Assembly: GCA_947458455.1 (NCBI GenBank)
Contig: CANGYJ010000001.1
Span: forward strand, 434,001-498,000
DNA length: 64,000 bases
Reading direction: 5' to 3'
DNA from: Verrucomicrobiaceae bacterium
GTDB taxonomy: Bacteria > Verrucomicrobiota > Verrucomicrobiia > Verrucomicrobiales > Verrucomicrobiaceae
Shown: positions 10,074 through 18,205 of the stretch, one piece after another
How the letters are laid out: every line of letters starts with the position of its first letter
How positions within the stretch are numbered: the stretch's first letter is position 1
The notes under the pieces: generated by a model
Seen by the model: the letters and a program-made list of their open reading frames with translations, nothing else
Databases searched by the model: none
Told to the model about the DNA's origin: nothing
Position numbers and translations under genes: made by a program

Positions 10074-11045
10074 ATGCCTGCCTGCCAGATCGAATACTAT
10101 TCTGACAACGCCGCTTCGCGGGACGAGCTGATCCCCTGGCTCATCGCCAGTGATCCAGAACCTCTGAGCGAGGCAATGTGGCAGCGGCGGCTAGCGCACT
10201 GGTGGGATGAGAATCCTTTCGCATCCCTCGCGCCATCTCGCGGCTGGGTTTTGCGTCATGAAGGCAGGATCGCAGGCTTCATGGCGCTCATTCCTGCCGG
10301 TTATGCCGCCGGTGGTAAGCTTAATGCCGCCTACATCGCCTCCACCTGGCGGGTGGATAAAGACCATCGCAATGCCAGCCTGCCCATGCTCATGAAGCTG
10401 CGGCGCCTCGCAGCCAGCGCCCTGATGGCTGACACCACCCCCACGCCAGACGTGCAGCTCATGCTGCAAAAAAGCGGCTGGCTCCCGGCTACGGCCATCA
10501 CGCGCCATTTTGTGCCCCTCGGCCTCTTCAGCATGCTCGCGGGAAAAAAATGGCCGCAGCTTCCCGCAGGCAAAAAACTCACGCGTGATCCTTTTGAGGT
10601 CAAAAGCATCGCAGCAAGCTTTCAAAGGCCTGACAGCATCGAAAAATGGATCACGCCCGAGTATCTGCGTTGGCTCTCCGCCGCCCCGATGCGGCGTCAT
10701 GAGTTCCTCGGTGTGCTCGATGAGGCCGGCTGCCTCACCAGCTACCTTTTCCTCACGCCGAAGAACATCCGTGGCATCCCCGCCTGGATGGAAATCGATC
10801 ACTTCACGGTCAGCCATAGCTTCACCGAGCTCCACGCCCTCGTCGGTGAACTGGTGCGAAGGCCTTCCCTGCTCGGCAGCGAGCGTCTTCTCTCCCTCGC
10901 CAGTTTTCCCGGTGATGTCTCATGGGATGAAGCCCCCACTCTCCACCACCGTGAAGAGCAAGTGACGCATCACTTTTCGATTCCTGAACCTCTGAAGGTT
11001 CTGCCCAAACACAGCGTCCTCTCTGAGGGCGATTGGGGCCTTTAA
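10074..11045 (+). CDS. GNAT-like acyltransferase, about 323 aa
   Basis: A soluble protein of 323 residues from ATG 10074; a TTG at 10053 is an in-frame alternative. The segment WVLRHEGRIAGFMALIPAGY followed by AAYIASTWRVDKDHRNASLPMLMKLRR looks like the beta4-beta5 and acetyl-CoA-binding helix region of an N-acetyltransferase, and the second half (LGVLDEAGCLTSYLFLTPK) could be a second, degenerate lobe. No close family is recognised. It converges on the carrier-protein gene with a 4-base overlap of the two stop regions, and the neighbours suggest it might use an acyl or aminoacyl group carried by that protein. This link is inference. Confidence 0.6.
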   Translation: MPACQIEYYSDNAASRDELIPWLIASDPEPLSEAMWQRRLAHWWDENPFASLAPSRGWVLRHEGRIAGFMALIPAGYAAGGKLNAAYIASTWRVDKDHRNASLPMLMKLRRLAASALMADTTPTPDVQLMLQKSGWLPATAITRHFVPLGLFSMLAGKKWPQLPAGKKLTRDPFEVKSIAASFQRPDSIEKWITPEYLRWLSAAPMRRHEFLGVLDEAGCLTSYLFLTPKNIRGIPAWMEIDHFTVSHSFTELHALVGELVRRPSLLGSERLLSLASFPGDVSWDEAPTLHHREEQVTHHFSIPEPLKVLPKHSVLSEGDWGL

Positions 11046-11290
11046 CTGAGTTTCTCGATCACCGCGAGGAGGTGATTCCCTGTGGAAAAAGTATCCACGG
11101 TCATCATCTCATCCGGAATCTGCACACCGAGTTGGTGCTCGATTTCCATCAGGAGATCAATGGAGGCCATGGAGTCGAGACCGAGCTTGCCAAGGTCTTC
11201 ATCCATGGGCACAGCGGCATCGGCGGAGAGGAAGCGGAGCTTCGAGCGGAGGATTTCCTGAAGTTTCGGAGTGAGATCGGCAGCGGTCAT
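11042..11290 (-). CDS. Acyl carrier protein
   Basis: An 82-residue carrier protein. The phosphopantetheine attachment serine is Ser40 in LGKLGLDSMASIDLLMEIE, and the flanking helix pattern is that of an ACP/PCP. ATG 11290 is chosen because it gives a normal ACP N-terminus; a GTG at 11314 would overlap the previous gene. It is the last gene of a three-gene set (ligase, decarboxylase, carrier protein) on the minus strand, starting 13 bases after the decarboxylase stop. A carrier next to an AMP-forming ligase and a PLP decarboxylase is unlike the fatty-acid ACP, which sits with fab genes; this one probably holds an amino acid. Confidence 0.88.
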   Translation of the reverse strand: MTAADLTPKLQEILRSKLRFLSADAAVPMDEDLGKLGLDSMASIDLLMEIEHQLGVQIPDEMMTVDTFSTGNHLLAVIEKLS

Positions 11291-11303
11291 GGGGGAGAAC
11301 GAA

Positions 11304-12527
11304 TTAAACAGCACGATAAGGGTTATGCCAGCACTGGAAGACCCACTTTTCGACCACCTCGTGGCCGCGATAGGCCACTTCTTCCGGGGTCTCGTGGCTC
11401 AAAAAGCCGAGCAGGCTGGCGGTGAGGCCGTAAGCGCCCACATTCGGCACGGCGAGCACATCCCCCACCTCGACGGGCGACATCTTTTGGCCTCGCGCCA
11501 GGCTATCGAGCGGGCTGCAAAGCGGTCCGACAACATCGGCGACCATCTCCCCCTCTCGCCTCGCGGTGAGATTGATCAAAGTCAGCGCCGCACGCGGAAT
11601 GCGGCCGAGGCCAGACATGCCGCCGAGGTGATGAATGCCCGTGTCGAGCACGATGTAGGTCTTCGTTCCGGCTTTCTTCACATCGAGTACCGTCGTGAGC
11701 AACGTGCCGCTGCTGGCGCAGAGGTAACGCCCGCTCTCAAAACAGAGCTGCGCCTTGCCATGCATCGGCGAGGCCTTCCACACAGCCTCCAGAGCCTCAC
11801 GCAAACCCGCAAGATCGCTACCCGCTGCCTCGCTGGCGTAGGGCCATGGAAAACCGCCGCCCACATTGATGACCTCGCATTCAAGGCCCAGCGCACTCGA
11901 AACACGCGCCGCTGTCTCCAGCGCACACTGGGTGTTCTTGGCCAGTGCCTCCACCGAGGCCACCTGGGTGCCGAAATAGACATGCACACCATTGATGGTG
12001 AGGTTCGGCAGCTTCAAACGATCCGCCGCACCTTCAGTGAGCAGCAGCGTCTCATCGAAGCCGAACTGGCTCTCCACCCCACTCATCGCCAATCGAGCAT
12101 CGGGAGCCTGCTGCGGATTCACTCGCAGCATCGCCTTGATCTGCACACCAGCCTCCACGGCCAACTTCGAGAGTCGTGCAGCATCCGTGAAGCTCTCGCA
12201 GGAAAAATGCGTCACGCCATTCTCCAGCATCCTCGCGATCATCGACTCCGATTTGCCGGGTCCGCCGAAGACGATGCCGTCCTCGAAACCTGCGTTCTGA
12301 GCCGCCAACAACTCCCCATTCGAGGTGATCTCCGCCCGCACTCCTTGCTCACGCAGTTCACGGGCGATGGCTGGCAGCGGATTGGCTTTGAAGGAGTAGT
12401 AGAGCCGTGATCCCTGCGGCAAAGCGGCGAGCAGCGTTTGCGCCCGGTGCTTCACCGCGTCCAAATCATAGGCGTAAAGCGGCGAGCCATGTTTCTCGAT
12501 CAGTTGATGGGCGAAGGCAGTGTTCAT
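11304..12527 (-). CDS. PLP-dependent fold-type III decarboxylase, DAP/Orn decarboxylase family
   Basis: A 407-residue alanine-racemase-fold decarboxylase. The PLP lysine is Lys48 in LYYSFKANPLPAIA; glycine-rich phosphate-binding text VINVGGGFPWPY, the FESGRYL segment, the active-site GPLCSPLDSL motif and the VGAYGLTASLLGF tyrosine follow in family order. ATG 12527 is preferred to 12533 because GAGGAG lies at proper spacing from it. In a lysine or polyamine pathway such an enzyme would decarboxylate meso-DAP or ornithine, but beside an ACP and an AMP ligase it more closely recalls BtrK of butirosin biosynthesis and the exosortase-A-associated decarboxylase family, which act with carrier proteins. 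Substrate unknown. Confidence 0.88.
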   Translation of the reverse strand: MNTAFAHQLIEKHGSPLYAYDLDAVKHRAQTLLAALPQGSRLYYSFKANPLPAIARELREQGVRAEITSNGELLAAQNAGFEDGIVFGGPGKSESMIARMLENGVTHFSCESFTDAARLSKLAVEAGVQIKAMLRVNPQQAPDARLAMSGVESQFGFDETLLLTEGAADRLKLPNLTINGVHVYFGTQVASVEALAKNTQCALETAARVSSALGLECEVINVGGGFPWPYASEAAGSDLAGLREALEAVWKASPMHGKAQLCFESGRYLCASSGTLLTTVLDVKKAGTKTYIVLDTGIHHLGGMSGLGRIPRAALTLINLTARREGEMVADVVGPLCSPLDSLARGQKMSPVEVGDVLAVPNVGAYGLTASLLGFLSHETPEEVAYRGHEVVEKWVFQCWHNPYRAV

Positions 12528-12570
12528 GGTCATCTCCTCGATAGCTGTCGATTTTGAACGATCACTTCAA

Positions 12571-12690
12571 GGACTGCTCGCCAGCAGGGCTGGCTCCGAA
12601 AAGCGGCAGCAGGCTGCCGCAGTCCAAAGACTTCGTCATTCGAGATTGGGCATTCTTTCGTCATTCGGTATTCGGAATTCGTCATTGCTC
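12571..12690. repeat. Nested palindrome plus AATGACGAA-type repeats
   Basis: The 148-base gap between decarboxylase and ligase is almost all repeat. GGACTGC at 12571-12577 pairs with GCAGTCC at 12619-12625, enclosing a second hairpin GCGGCAG-CAGG-CTGCCGC at 12603-12620. From 12631 the minus strand carries degenerate copies of AATGACGAA/GAATACCGAAT units, and the stop codon of the ligase gene (12682-12684) lies inside one of them. Confidence 0.75.
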
Positions 12691-14214
12691 CGCCAGGAGT
12701 CCCCTCAGGGCTTTTCGATCCACCTTCTGGTTTCCCGTCTTGGGAAGCTCTGGAAGGAAAAACACGCGGTTGGGTACTTTAGCGGGTTCGAGCTTGACAC
12801 TGAGTGCCTGGATGATCTTGGACTCATCGAGCGAAGAGTCTGAAACACTCACAAACAAGCACAGCAGATCCTTCACCTCGTCTTTGACGCAACCCGCAGC
12901 CACGACGCCGAGCATGCGGCAGGCTTCTTCTTCGACCTCCGCCGGGCTGAGGCGATGGCCTTTGTGCTTGATCAGGAAATCACTGCGCCCGTGGATGAAG
13001 AGAAAGCCGTCCGCATCCACGCTGCCGTAGTCTCCACTGCGCAGCGTACGCATGCCATCGAGCATGGGATAGCGCTTCGTCGTCTCCTCCGGTGCCCGCC
13101 AGTAGCCAGGAGCTAGATGGGGGCCGCGCACGCAAAGCTCACCCCTCTCACCGGGCGGCAGGCGCTGGCCATTCTCGTCGATGGCAAAGACCTCCGTGCC
13201 ATCGAGCGGCCTGCCGACGGATTCGGGCTTCGCTTCAAACTCCTCAGGCAGGAGGATGGAGACGCGTTTGCACTCCGTGAGGCCATACATCGGATGCACT
13301 CGAGCCTGCGGAAACAGCTCACGAAGGCTGGCGATGTAGCTTTGAGGCAAATGATCGCCGGTGTTGGTAATGACGCGAATCTTGGGCAGCGGCATCGGCC
13401 GGTAGCGCTGCATCTTGATCAGCCCGCCATACAAAGTCGGCACGCCCGGTAGCACGCTGATCTCCTGCGCCGCGAGGATGCGCGGCAGCTCCGGCCCGGC
13501 CATCTCCGGTCTGCCGATGAAGACCGAGGCACCCGCGATGGCTGCGTAGAAGAGCTGGTAGAGGCCGTAATCGAAGCTCAGTGGCAAAAAGATCGCCACG
13601 CGATCCTCCGGGCGATATTGAAGTCTCGCCTGAATGGCGGCCGACACGAAGCGCACATTGTCATGCGTCAAAATCACCCCGCGAGGTGTGCCCGTGGAGC
13701 CGGAGGTGAAAACGAGGAAGGCTGGATCATCACCCGCACCCGGAAACGGCACCTCCGCAGGCTGTGAATCATCCGGCAGGTCTTCAAAGCGTAGCGCCTC
13801 ACCTTCACTAGCCGTCCAGAGAATCGGCGTGCTACCAAAAACATCTCGCAGGGAAGCCGTCGCAGGCTCCAGCAGGCCCAGCTTCGGCTCCGTCTGATCC
13901 AGGATGCGCTGAAGGCCCTCGGGCTTCATCTGCGGATGCAGGATTACCGCGATCCCACCGATCTGCGCCACAGCAAAAAACATCAGCACCGTCTCGATGC
14001 GGTTCTCCATCACGATCACCACGCGGTCACCATGCCCGATGTCGCGAGCCCGCAGCCACGAAGCGATGCACGCCACGCGCAGCCACGTTTCCGCGTAGGT
14101 CAGTACGCGAGAACCGTCCCTCAAATACTCCCGCTCCGGCCACTGGCGTGCGCCCTCGCGCACCAAGGAAGCGAGGTCGGAATGAGGTGGAATGGGGGTG
14201 GGAGAGCGCGTCAT
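12682..14214 (-). CDS. AMP-forming acyl/aminoacyl ligase (ANL superfamily)
   Basis: A 510-residue adenylate-forming enzyme. Core motifs are in order: FTSGSTGTPRGV (A3, residues 169-180), YGLTEC (A5), RSGDYG (A7), GRSDFLIKHKGHRLSPAEVE (A8) and PKTGNQKVDRKAL with the C-terminal catalytic lysine. No condensation or thioesterase domain is present, so it is a stand-alone adenylation enzyme, expected to activate a carboxylate with ATP and load it on the small carrier protein at 11042-11290. It is similar in architecture to the acyl-CoA ligase family tied to exosortase A systems. It is first in the ligase-decarboxylase-ACP set, separated from the decarboxylase by a repeat-filled gap. Confidence 0.9.
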   Translation of the reverse strand: MTRSPTPIPPHSDLASLVREGARQWPEREYLRDGSRVLTYAETWLRVACIASWLRARDIGHGDRVVIVMENRIETVLMFFAVAQIGGIAVILHPQMKPEGLQRILDQTEPKLGLLEPATASLRDVFGSTPILWTASEGEALRFEDLPDDSQPAEVPFPGAGDDPAFLVFTSGSTGTPRGVILTHDNVRFVSAAIQARLQYRPEDRVAIFLPLSFDYGLYQLFYAAIAGASVFIGRPEMAGPELPRILAAQEISVLPGVPTLYGGLIKMQRYRPMPLPKIRVITNTGDHLPQSYIASLRELFPQARVHPMYGLTECKRVSILLPEEFEAKPESVGRPLDGTEVFAIDENGQRLPPGERGELCVRGPHLAPGYWRAPEETTKRYPMLDGMRTLRSGDYGSVDADGFLFIHGRSDFLIKHKGHRLSPAEVEEEACRMLGVVAAGCVKDEVKDLLCLFVSVSDSSLDESKIIQALSVKLEPAKVPNRVFFLPELPKTGNQKVDRKALRGLLAEQ

Positions 14215-14364
14215 CAGTGCAAAAAGCCTAAAAATCTAAGGGGAGCATTCTGACCGTGCAAGCTGCGGAGGCTATTTTTTGTAGTTCTTCGGTCATATAT
14301 CGTCTCGCTCAGCGTCACGAAGACTCGCAACCACGCCTCAACCCGGTGGTTCAGCCTGCCAAAC

Positions 14365-16518
14365 ATGAAACCCGCCCTCTTTCTGCTCCTCGCCACGGCC
14401 GCTTCCGCGCAAACAGCGGCGGATCTCGCCTTCCAGAAATACGATGCCGATCAGGATGGCAAGGTCACGCCCGCCGAGCTCACGCAAACCTCCATCTTCA
14501 AGCGTTACGACCTCAACGGCGACGGTCACATCACCCTCGAAGAAACGCGCAGCGTCATGAACGGCTCGGAAACGTCCAGCAGCATGCCCACCGACCTCAA
14601 CCAAGGCCGCAAGCTCTGGCAGCGGCTCGATCAAAACAAAGACGGCAAGCTCACCCGCGACGAAGTGCCGCAATCCACCGTTTTCGCCCGCTTTGACCTC
14701 AATAACGACGGCGTCATCACACAAGAAGAAGGCAAGCAAGTCGTCCAAAACGCCCTCAAGCCAAGTGATGCGGGCACTCCTGCCCGCAGTGCATCATCCA
14801 CCTCCGTCTTCACTTCCGGTTCCAAGGTGCTCAAAGGCACCGAACATGGCATTGGCCGGCAGATCGCCGATGTGACCTTCACCGATCTCACTGGAGGCAC
14901 ACACAAGCTCAGCGAGTTCAAATCCGCCGTCATTGCCATGACCAGCGCGACGTGCCCCGTGAGCAAAACATACCTCCACAGCCTCACCAAGCTCGACACC
15001 TACCTCCGCGAGCAAAACATCGCTCTCCTCCTCGTGAATCCCTTCGCCAGCGAAACGGCAGACGAGATCAAAGCCCAGCTCACCGAGGCCAAGATCACCG
15101 CCACCTACTGCCACGATCAAGACAAGGCCTTCGCGTCCGCACTCGATGCGCAGACGACGACGGAAGTCTTCCTCATCGACTCAAAACGCACGCTCATCTA
15201 TCGCGGTGCTCTCGATGACCAATACGGCATCGATTACAGCCACGACGCCCCGCGCTCCACCTACCTTCGCGAAGCCATCGTCGCCATGCTCGCCGGACGC
15301 CAGCCCGTCATCACCGCCACTGCTGCGCCTGGCTGCGAGCTGGATCTACCTTCCAAGAACCTCACTCAAACCGCCGTCACCTACCACCGCGATGTCGCCC
15401 GCATCCTTCAGCAAAACTGCGTCACCTGCCATCGTGACAACGGCATCGCGCCCTTTGCTTTGACCGATCTCGACGAGGTCACTGACCGTGCGAAAGTCAT
15501 CAAACGCGTCATCACCGAAGGCACCATGCCACCGTGGTTCGCGGCACCAGTCGCCGAAGGCAAAGAGAACCCCTGGGCCAATGATTGCAGCCTCAGCCGC
15601 CGCGATAAAGCCGACCTCCTTGACTGGCTCGAAAGCGCCAATCGTCCGCTCGGCGATCCTGCGGATGCCCCTGCCCCGCTCGTCTTTGAAGACGAATGGA
15701 CCATCGGCAAGCCGGACCTCATCGTGCAGCTCCCGCGTCCCGTTTCCATCAAGGCGGATGGCTACATGCCCTACCAGTTCCTCACCGCGCAGACCACGCT
15801 CACGGAGGACCAATGGGTCAGCGGCTACGAGATCGTCCCCACGGATCGCACCGTCGTCCATCACGTCATCGTCAACGTGCATGCCAAAGGCGGTAAAGTG
15901 AGAGATCGCGATGAAGGCAGCAGCGGTTATTGGGCCGCGTATGTGCCTGGCAACGCCTCGCAGGTCTATCCCGCTGGCTTCGCCCGCAAACTCCATGCGG
16001 GAAGCACCGTCAGCTTCCAGATTCATTACACGCCCAGCGGCAAAGCCACGCAGGACCAGCTCCGCATGGGCCTCCTCTTTGCCAAAGAACCGCCACGCTA
16101 CATCGTCGAAACCATCGGCGTGCCCAAGCGCAAGCTCAGCATCCCGCCCGGCGAGGCGAACCACCTCGAAACCCACCTCCAGACCGTGCCCAGTGACCTC
16201 AACGTCATGGCCTACATGGCCCACATGCACGTCCGCGGCAAAACCTTCAAATACGAGCTCATCACCGCTGATGGCACCGAAACGCTGCTCGACATCCCCC
16301 GCTACGATTTCAACTGGCAGCTTCGTTACGACCTCGCCCAGCCCAAAGTGCTCCCTCGCGGCTCCCAACTCAAAATCACCGCCCACTTCGACAACAGCCC
16401 CGCCAACCAAGCCAACCCTGACCCCACCCAAACCGTCAAATGGGGTTCCCAAACCTACGACGAGATGATGATCGGCTACATCGAGACCTTCAGGCCGCTG
16501 GATGCAGGTGCGGAGTGA
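14365..16518 (+). CDS. Secreted EF-hand / redoxin / cytochrome c / Cu monooxygenase-like fusion
   Basis: A 717-residue exported multi-domain protein. A signal peptide (residues 1-16, cleavage near ASAQ) is followed by four EF-hand loops at 27-38, 49-60, 89-100 and 111-122 (DADQDGKVTPAE, DLNGDGHITLEE, DQNKDGKLTRDE, DLNNDGVITQEE). Then comes a thioredoxin/redoxin-like domain (about 160-315) with a single cysteine in TSATCPVSKTY, a heme site CVTCH at 352-356, and a C-terminal half resembling copper type II ascorbate-dependent monooxygenases, with HHVIVNVHAKG and YMAHMHVRGK as likely copper ligands. A short palindrome encodes residues about 135-142. The gene appears monocistronic. Probably a periplasmic oxidase or electron-transfer protein; substrate unknown. 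Confidence 0.85.
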   Translation: MKPALFLLLATAASAQTAADLAFQKYDADQDGKVTPAELTQTSIFKRYDLNGDGHITLEETRSVMNGSETSSSMPTDLNQGRKLWQRLDQNKDGKLTRDEVPQSTVFARFDLNNDGVITQEEGKQVVQNALKPSDAGTPARSASSTSVFTSGSKVLKGTEHGIGRQIADVTFTDLTGGTHKLSEFKSAVIAMTSATCPVSKTYLHSLTKLDTYLREQNIALLLVNPFASETADEIKAQLTEAKITATYCHDQDKAFASALDAQTTTEVFLIDSKRTLIYRGALDDQYGIDYSHDAPRSTYLREAIVAMLAGRQPVITATAAPGCELDLPSKNLTQTAVTYHRDVARILQQNCVTCHRDNGIAPFALTDLDEVTDRAKVIKRVITEGTMPPWFAAPVAEGKENPWANDCSLSRRDKADLLDWLESANRPLGDPADAPAPLVFEDEWTIGKPDLIVQLPRPVSIKADGYMPYQFLTAQTTLTEDQWVSGYEIVPTDRTVVHHVIVNVHAKGGKVRDRDEGSSGYWAAYVPGNASQVYPAGFARKLHAGSTVSFQIHYTPSGKATQDQLRMGLLFAKEPPRYIVETIGVPKRKLSIPPGEANHLETHLQTVPSDLNVMAYMAHMHVRGKTFKYELITADGTETLLDIPRYDFNWQLRYDLAQPKVLPRGSQLKITAHFDNSPANQANPDPTQTVKWGSQTYDEMMIGYIETFRPLDAGAE
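14769..14788. repeat. Palindromic repeat inside a reading frame
   Basis: TGCGGGCA-CTCC-TGCCCGCA is an 8-bp perfect inverted repeat within the EF-hand fusion gene. It lies in the linker between the last EF hand and the redoxin domain, where it encodes part of SDAGTPARSASS, and does not break the frame. Confidence 0.7.
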
Positions 16519-16533
16519 CGACAACCTTGCGCC

Positions 16534-17307
16534 TTACAGCACATTCACCGCCGCGCCGCCATCGACGACGATGCCTTGGCCGGTGATGTAGGCACCGGCT
16601 TCGCTGGCGAGGAGAAGAGCTGGACCGGCGAGTTCTCGTGGAGCGGCCCAGCGTTTGAGGGCGGTGCGGTCGGCGAAGTATTTCTTTTCCTCGTCGTTGA
16701 GGAGCTTGCCGGGCATGTCGGTGAGGAAGGGGCCGGGGCAGAGGCAGTTCACGGTGATGCCGTAGGGTCCGAGGTCGAGCGCACTGGCACGCGCGAGGCC
16801 GATCAAGGCGGCTTTGCAGGCGCAATAGACGTTTCGCTTCAAACGGCCGCCGACACCGAGGACGCTGGAGATGTGAATGACGCGACCCCACTTCCGCTGC
16901 TTCATCGCAGGCACGAGCGCCCGCGTGAGCGACATGACGGCAGTGAGGTCCACTTCGACGTTTCGATCCCAGACCTCATCGGTGATCTCATCAATGGCCT
17001 GCGGATTGTTGATGCCGGCATTGTTGACGAGGATGTCGATCTTCCCGAGACGCTTCTGCGATTCTTCGGCGAGGGCTTTGACCTGCGCACGATCCGCCAT
17101 ATCCGCCACCATCCATTCGACTTTGACGTTTAATCCCTCGCGAATCTCAGCGGCGGCGGCTTGGAGTTCCTCGGCGTTGCGGCTGGAGATGAAGACATCG
17201 GCTCCAGCTTCGGCAAAGCCGCGTGCCATGGCTTTGCCGAGGCCTTTGCTGCCGCCGGTGACGAGAGCGCATTTACCGGAGAGGTCAAAGAGAGGGGTGG
17301 AGGGCAT
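16534..17307 (-). CDS. Short-chain dehydrogenase/reductase
   Basis: A 257-residue classical SDR that would reduce or oxidise a carbonyl/alcohol with NAD(P). TGGSKGLG at 17-24 binds the cofactor, NNAGINN follows, and the catalytic Ser (HISSVLG), Tyr and Lys (YCACK) are present. The late CPGPFLTDM text and the closing YITGQGIVVDGGAAVN are typical of gluconate 5-dehydrogenase / FabG-like enzymes. It is last of a minus-strand run after sppA and the CPBP protease, 44 bases downstream of the latter. A degenerate GATGAAGGATGAAAGATGA tract lies just upstream. Substrate cannot be assigned. Confidence 0.9.
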   Translation of the reverse strand: MPSTPLFDLSGKCALVTGGSKGLGKAMARGFAEAGADVFISSRNAEELQAAAAEIREGLNVKVEWMVADMADRAQVKALAEESQKRLGKIDILVNNAGINNPQAIDEITDEVWDRNVEVDLTAVMSLTRALVPAMKQRKWGRVIHISSVLGVGGRLKRNVYCACKAALIGLARASALDLGPYGITVNCLCPGPFLTDMPGKLLNDEEKKYFADRTALKRWAAPRELAGPALLLASEAGAYITGQGIVVDGGAAVNVL

Positions 17308-17351
17308 GGGAAGGAAAAGATGAAGGATGAAAGATGAAAACTAAAAAGTGC

Positions 17352-18197
17352 TTAACTCGGTGCATTCCAGCCCATCATCATGGCGATGAGGCTGGTGGAA
17401 TTGAAGATGGCGTGGAGGATCATCGGGGCGAGGAGACAGCCGGTGATCTCGTAAGCGGCACAGAAGAAAAGAGCGAGCACCCAGAGCGGCAGGAGGCTGC
17501 CGGTGTGCATGTGGATGATGGCAAAGAACAGGCCGGAGATCAGCGCCGCGAAGGGCGCATCGGTGTAACGCTTTAGCACGCCATAGATAAAGCCGCGGAA
17601 GAGGATCTCCTCCACCACCGGGGCCACGATGGCGGCGGCGATGATGATGAGAACTCGAAGCAGCATGTCATCCGTCTTCACAAAGGCACGCACGAGTTCC
17701 TGCTCCTCGGCACCGGGGGCGAGGCGCTGCATCCAGTCATTCGAGAACACCGCTGTGCTACCAACGACGAGGAACATCGGCAGCAACGCGAGGGCGAGAG
17801 TGATCGCAAGAGCCTTCCAACGAATGACGGCGAAGCCGAAAAGCTCCACCGGATGCAGGTGACGGATCTGGGAGAGATACACGAGCAGCACACAGCAAAG
17901 CATGAGCTGAACAAAAATCCCCAGAGCCACCTCGCTCACGCCAGGCGTAATCTTCGGGCCGCCCACCACCTCCGAAAGCGGCTGCATGATGCCAGAAAGT
18001 AGCAACCCGAGACCGGCGGTGAGTGCGACGAGATCGAGATCGCCATACTGCTGAGAAGCCACGAGGCCTTCGTGATTCCACGCTGCCTCCGGCCGTATGA
18101 GACGCATCCATTTGTAACCCAGCAGGCCGAGAAAGAACGCCAGCCCGGCAATGCAGGTGAAGTCTTGCAACACGGCGATGTTCGCGATTTCCGGCAT
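17352..18197 (-). CDS. CPBP (Abi/CAAX-like) family membrane metalloprotease
   Basis: A 281-residue protein with about seven membrane segments. The CPBP motifs are present: motif 1 VEEILFRGFIYG with the Glu-Glu and Arg, motif 2 FFAIIHMHTG with a His, and motif 3 APMILHAIFNSTS with His and Asn. Family members are glutamate-type or metallo-endopeptidases related to Rce1 and are linked to bacteriocin immunity or protein sorting in other bacteria. It begins 8 bases after the sppA stop, so the two membrane-peptidase genes probably share a transcript. Confidence 0.88.
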   Translation of the reverse strand: MPEIANIAVLQDFTCIAGLAFFLGLLGYKWMRLIRPEAAWNHEGLVASQQYGDLDLVALTAGLGLLLSGIMQPLSEVVGGPKITPGVSEVALGIFVQLMLCCVLLVYLSQIRHLHPVELFGFAVIRWKALAITLALALLPMFLVVGSTAVFSNDWMQRLAPGAEEQELVRAFVKTDDMLLRVLIIIAAAIVAPVVEEILFRGFIYGVLKRYTDAPFAALISGLFFAIIHMHTGSLLPLWVLALFFCAAYEITGCLLAPMILHAIFNSTSLIAMMMGWNAPS

Positions 18198-18205
18198 GAC
18201 AGAGT

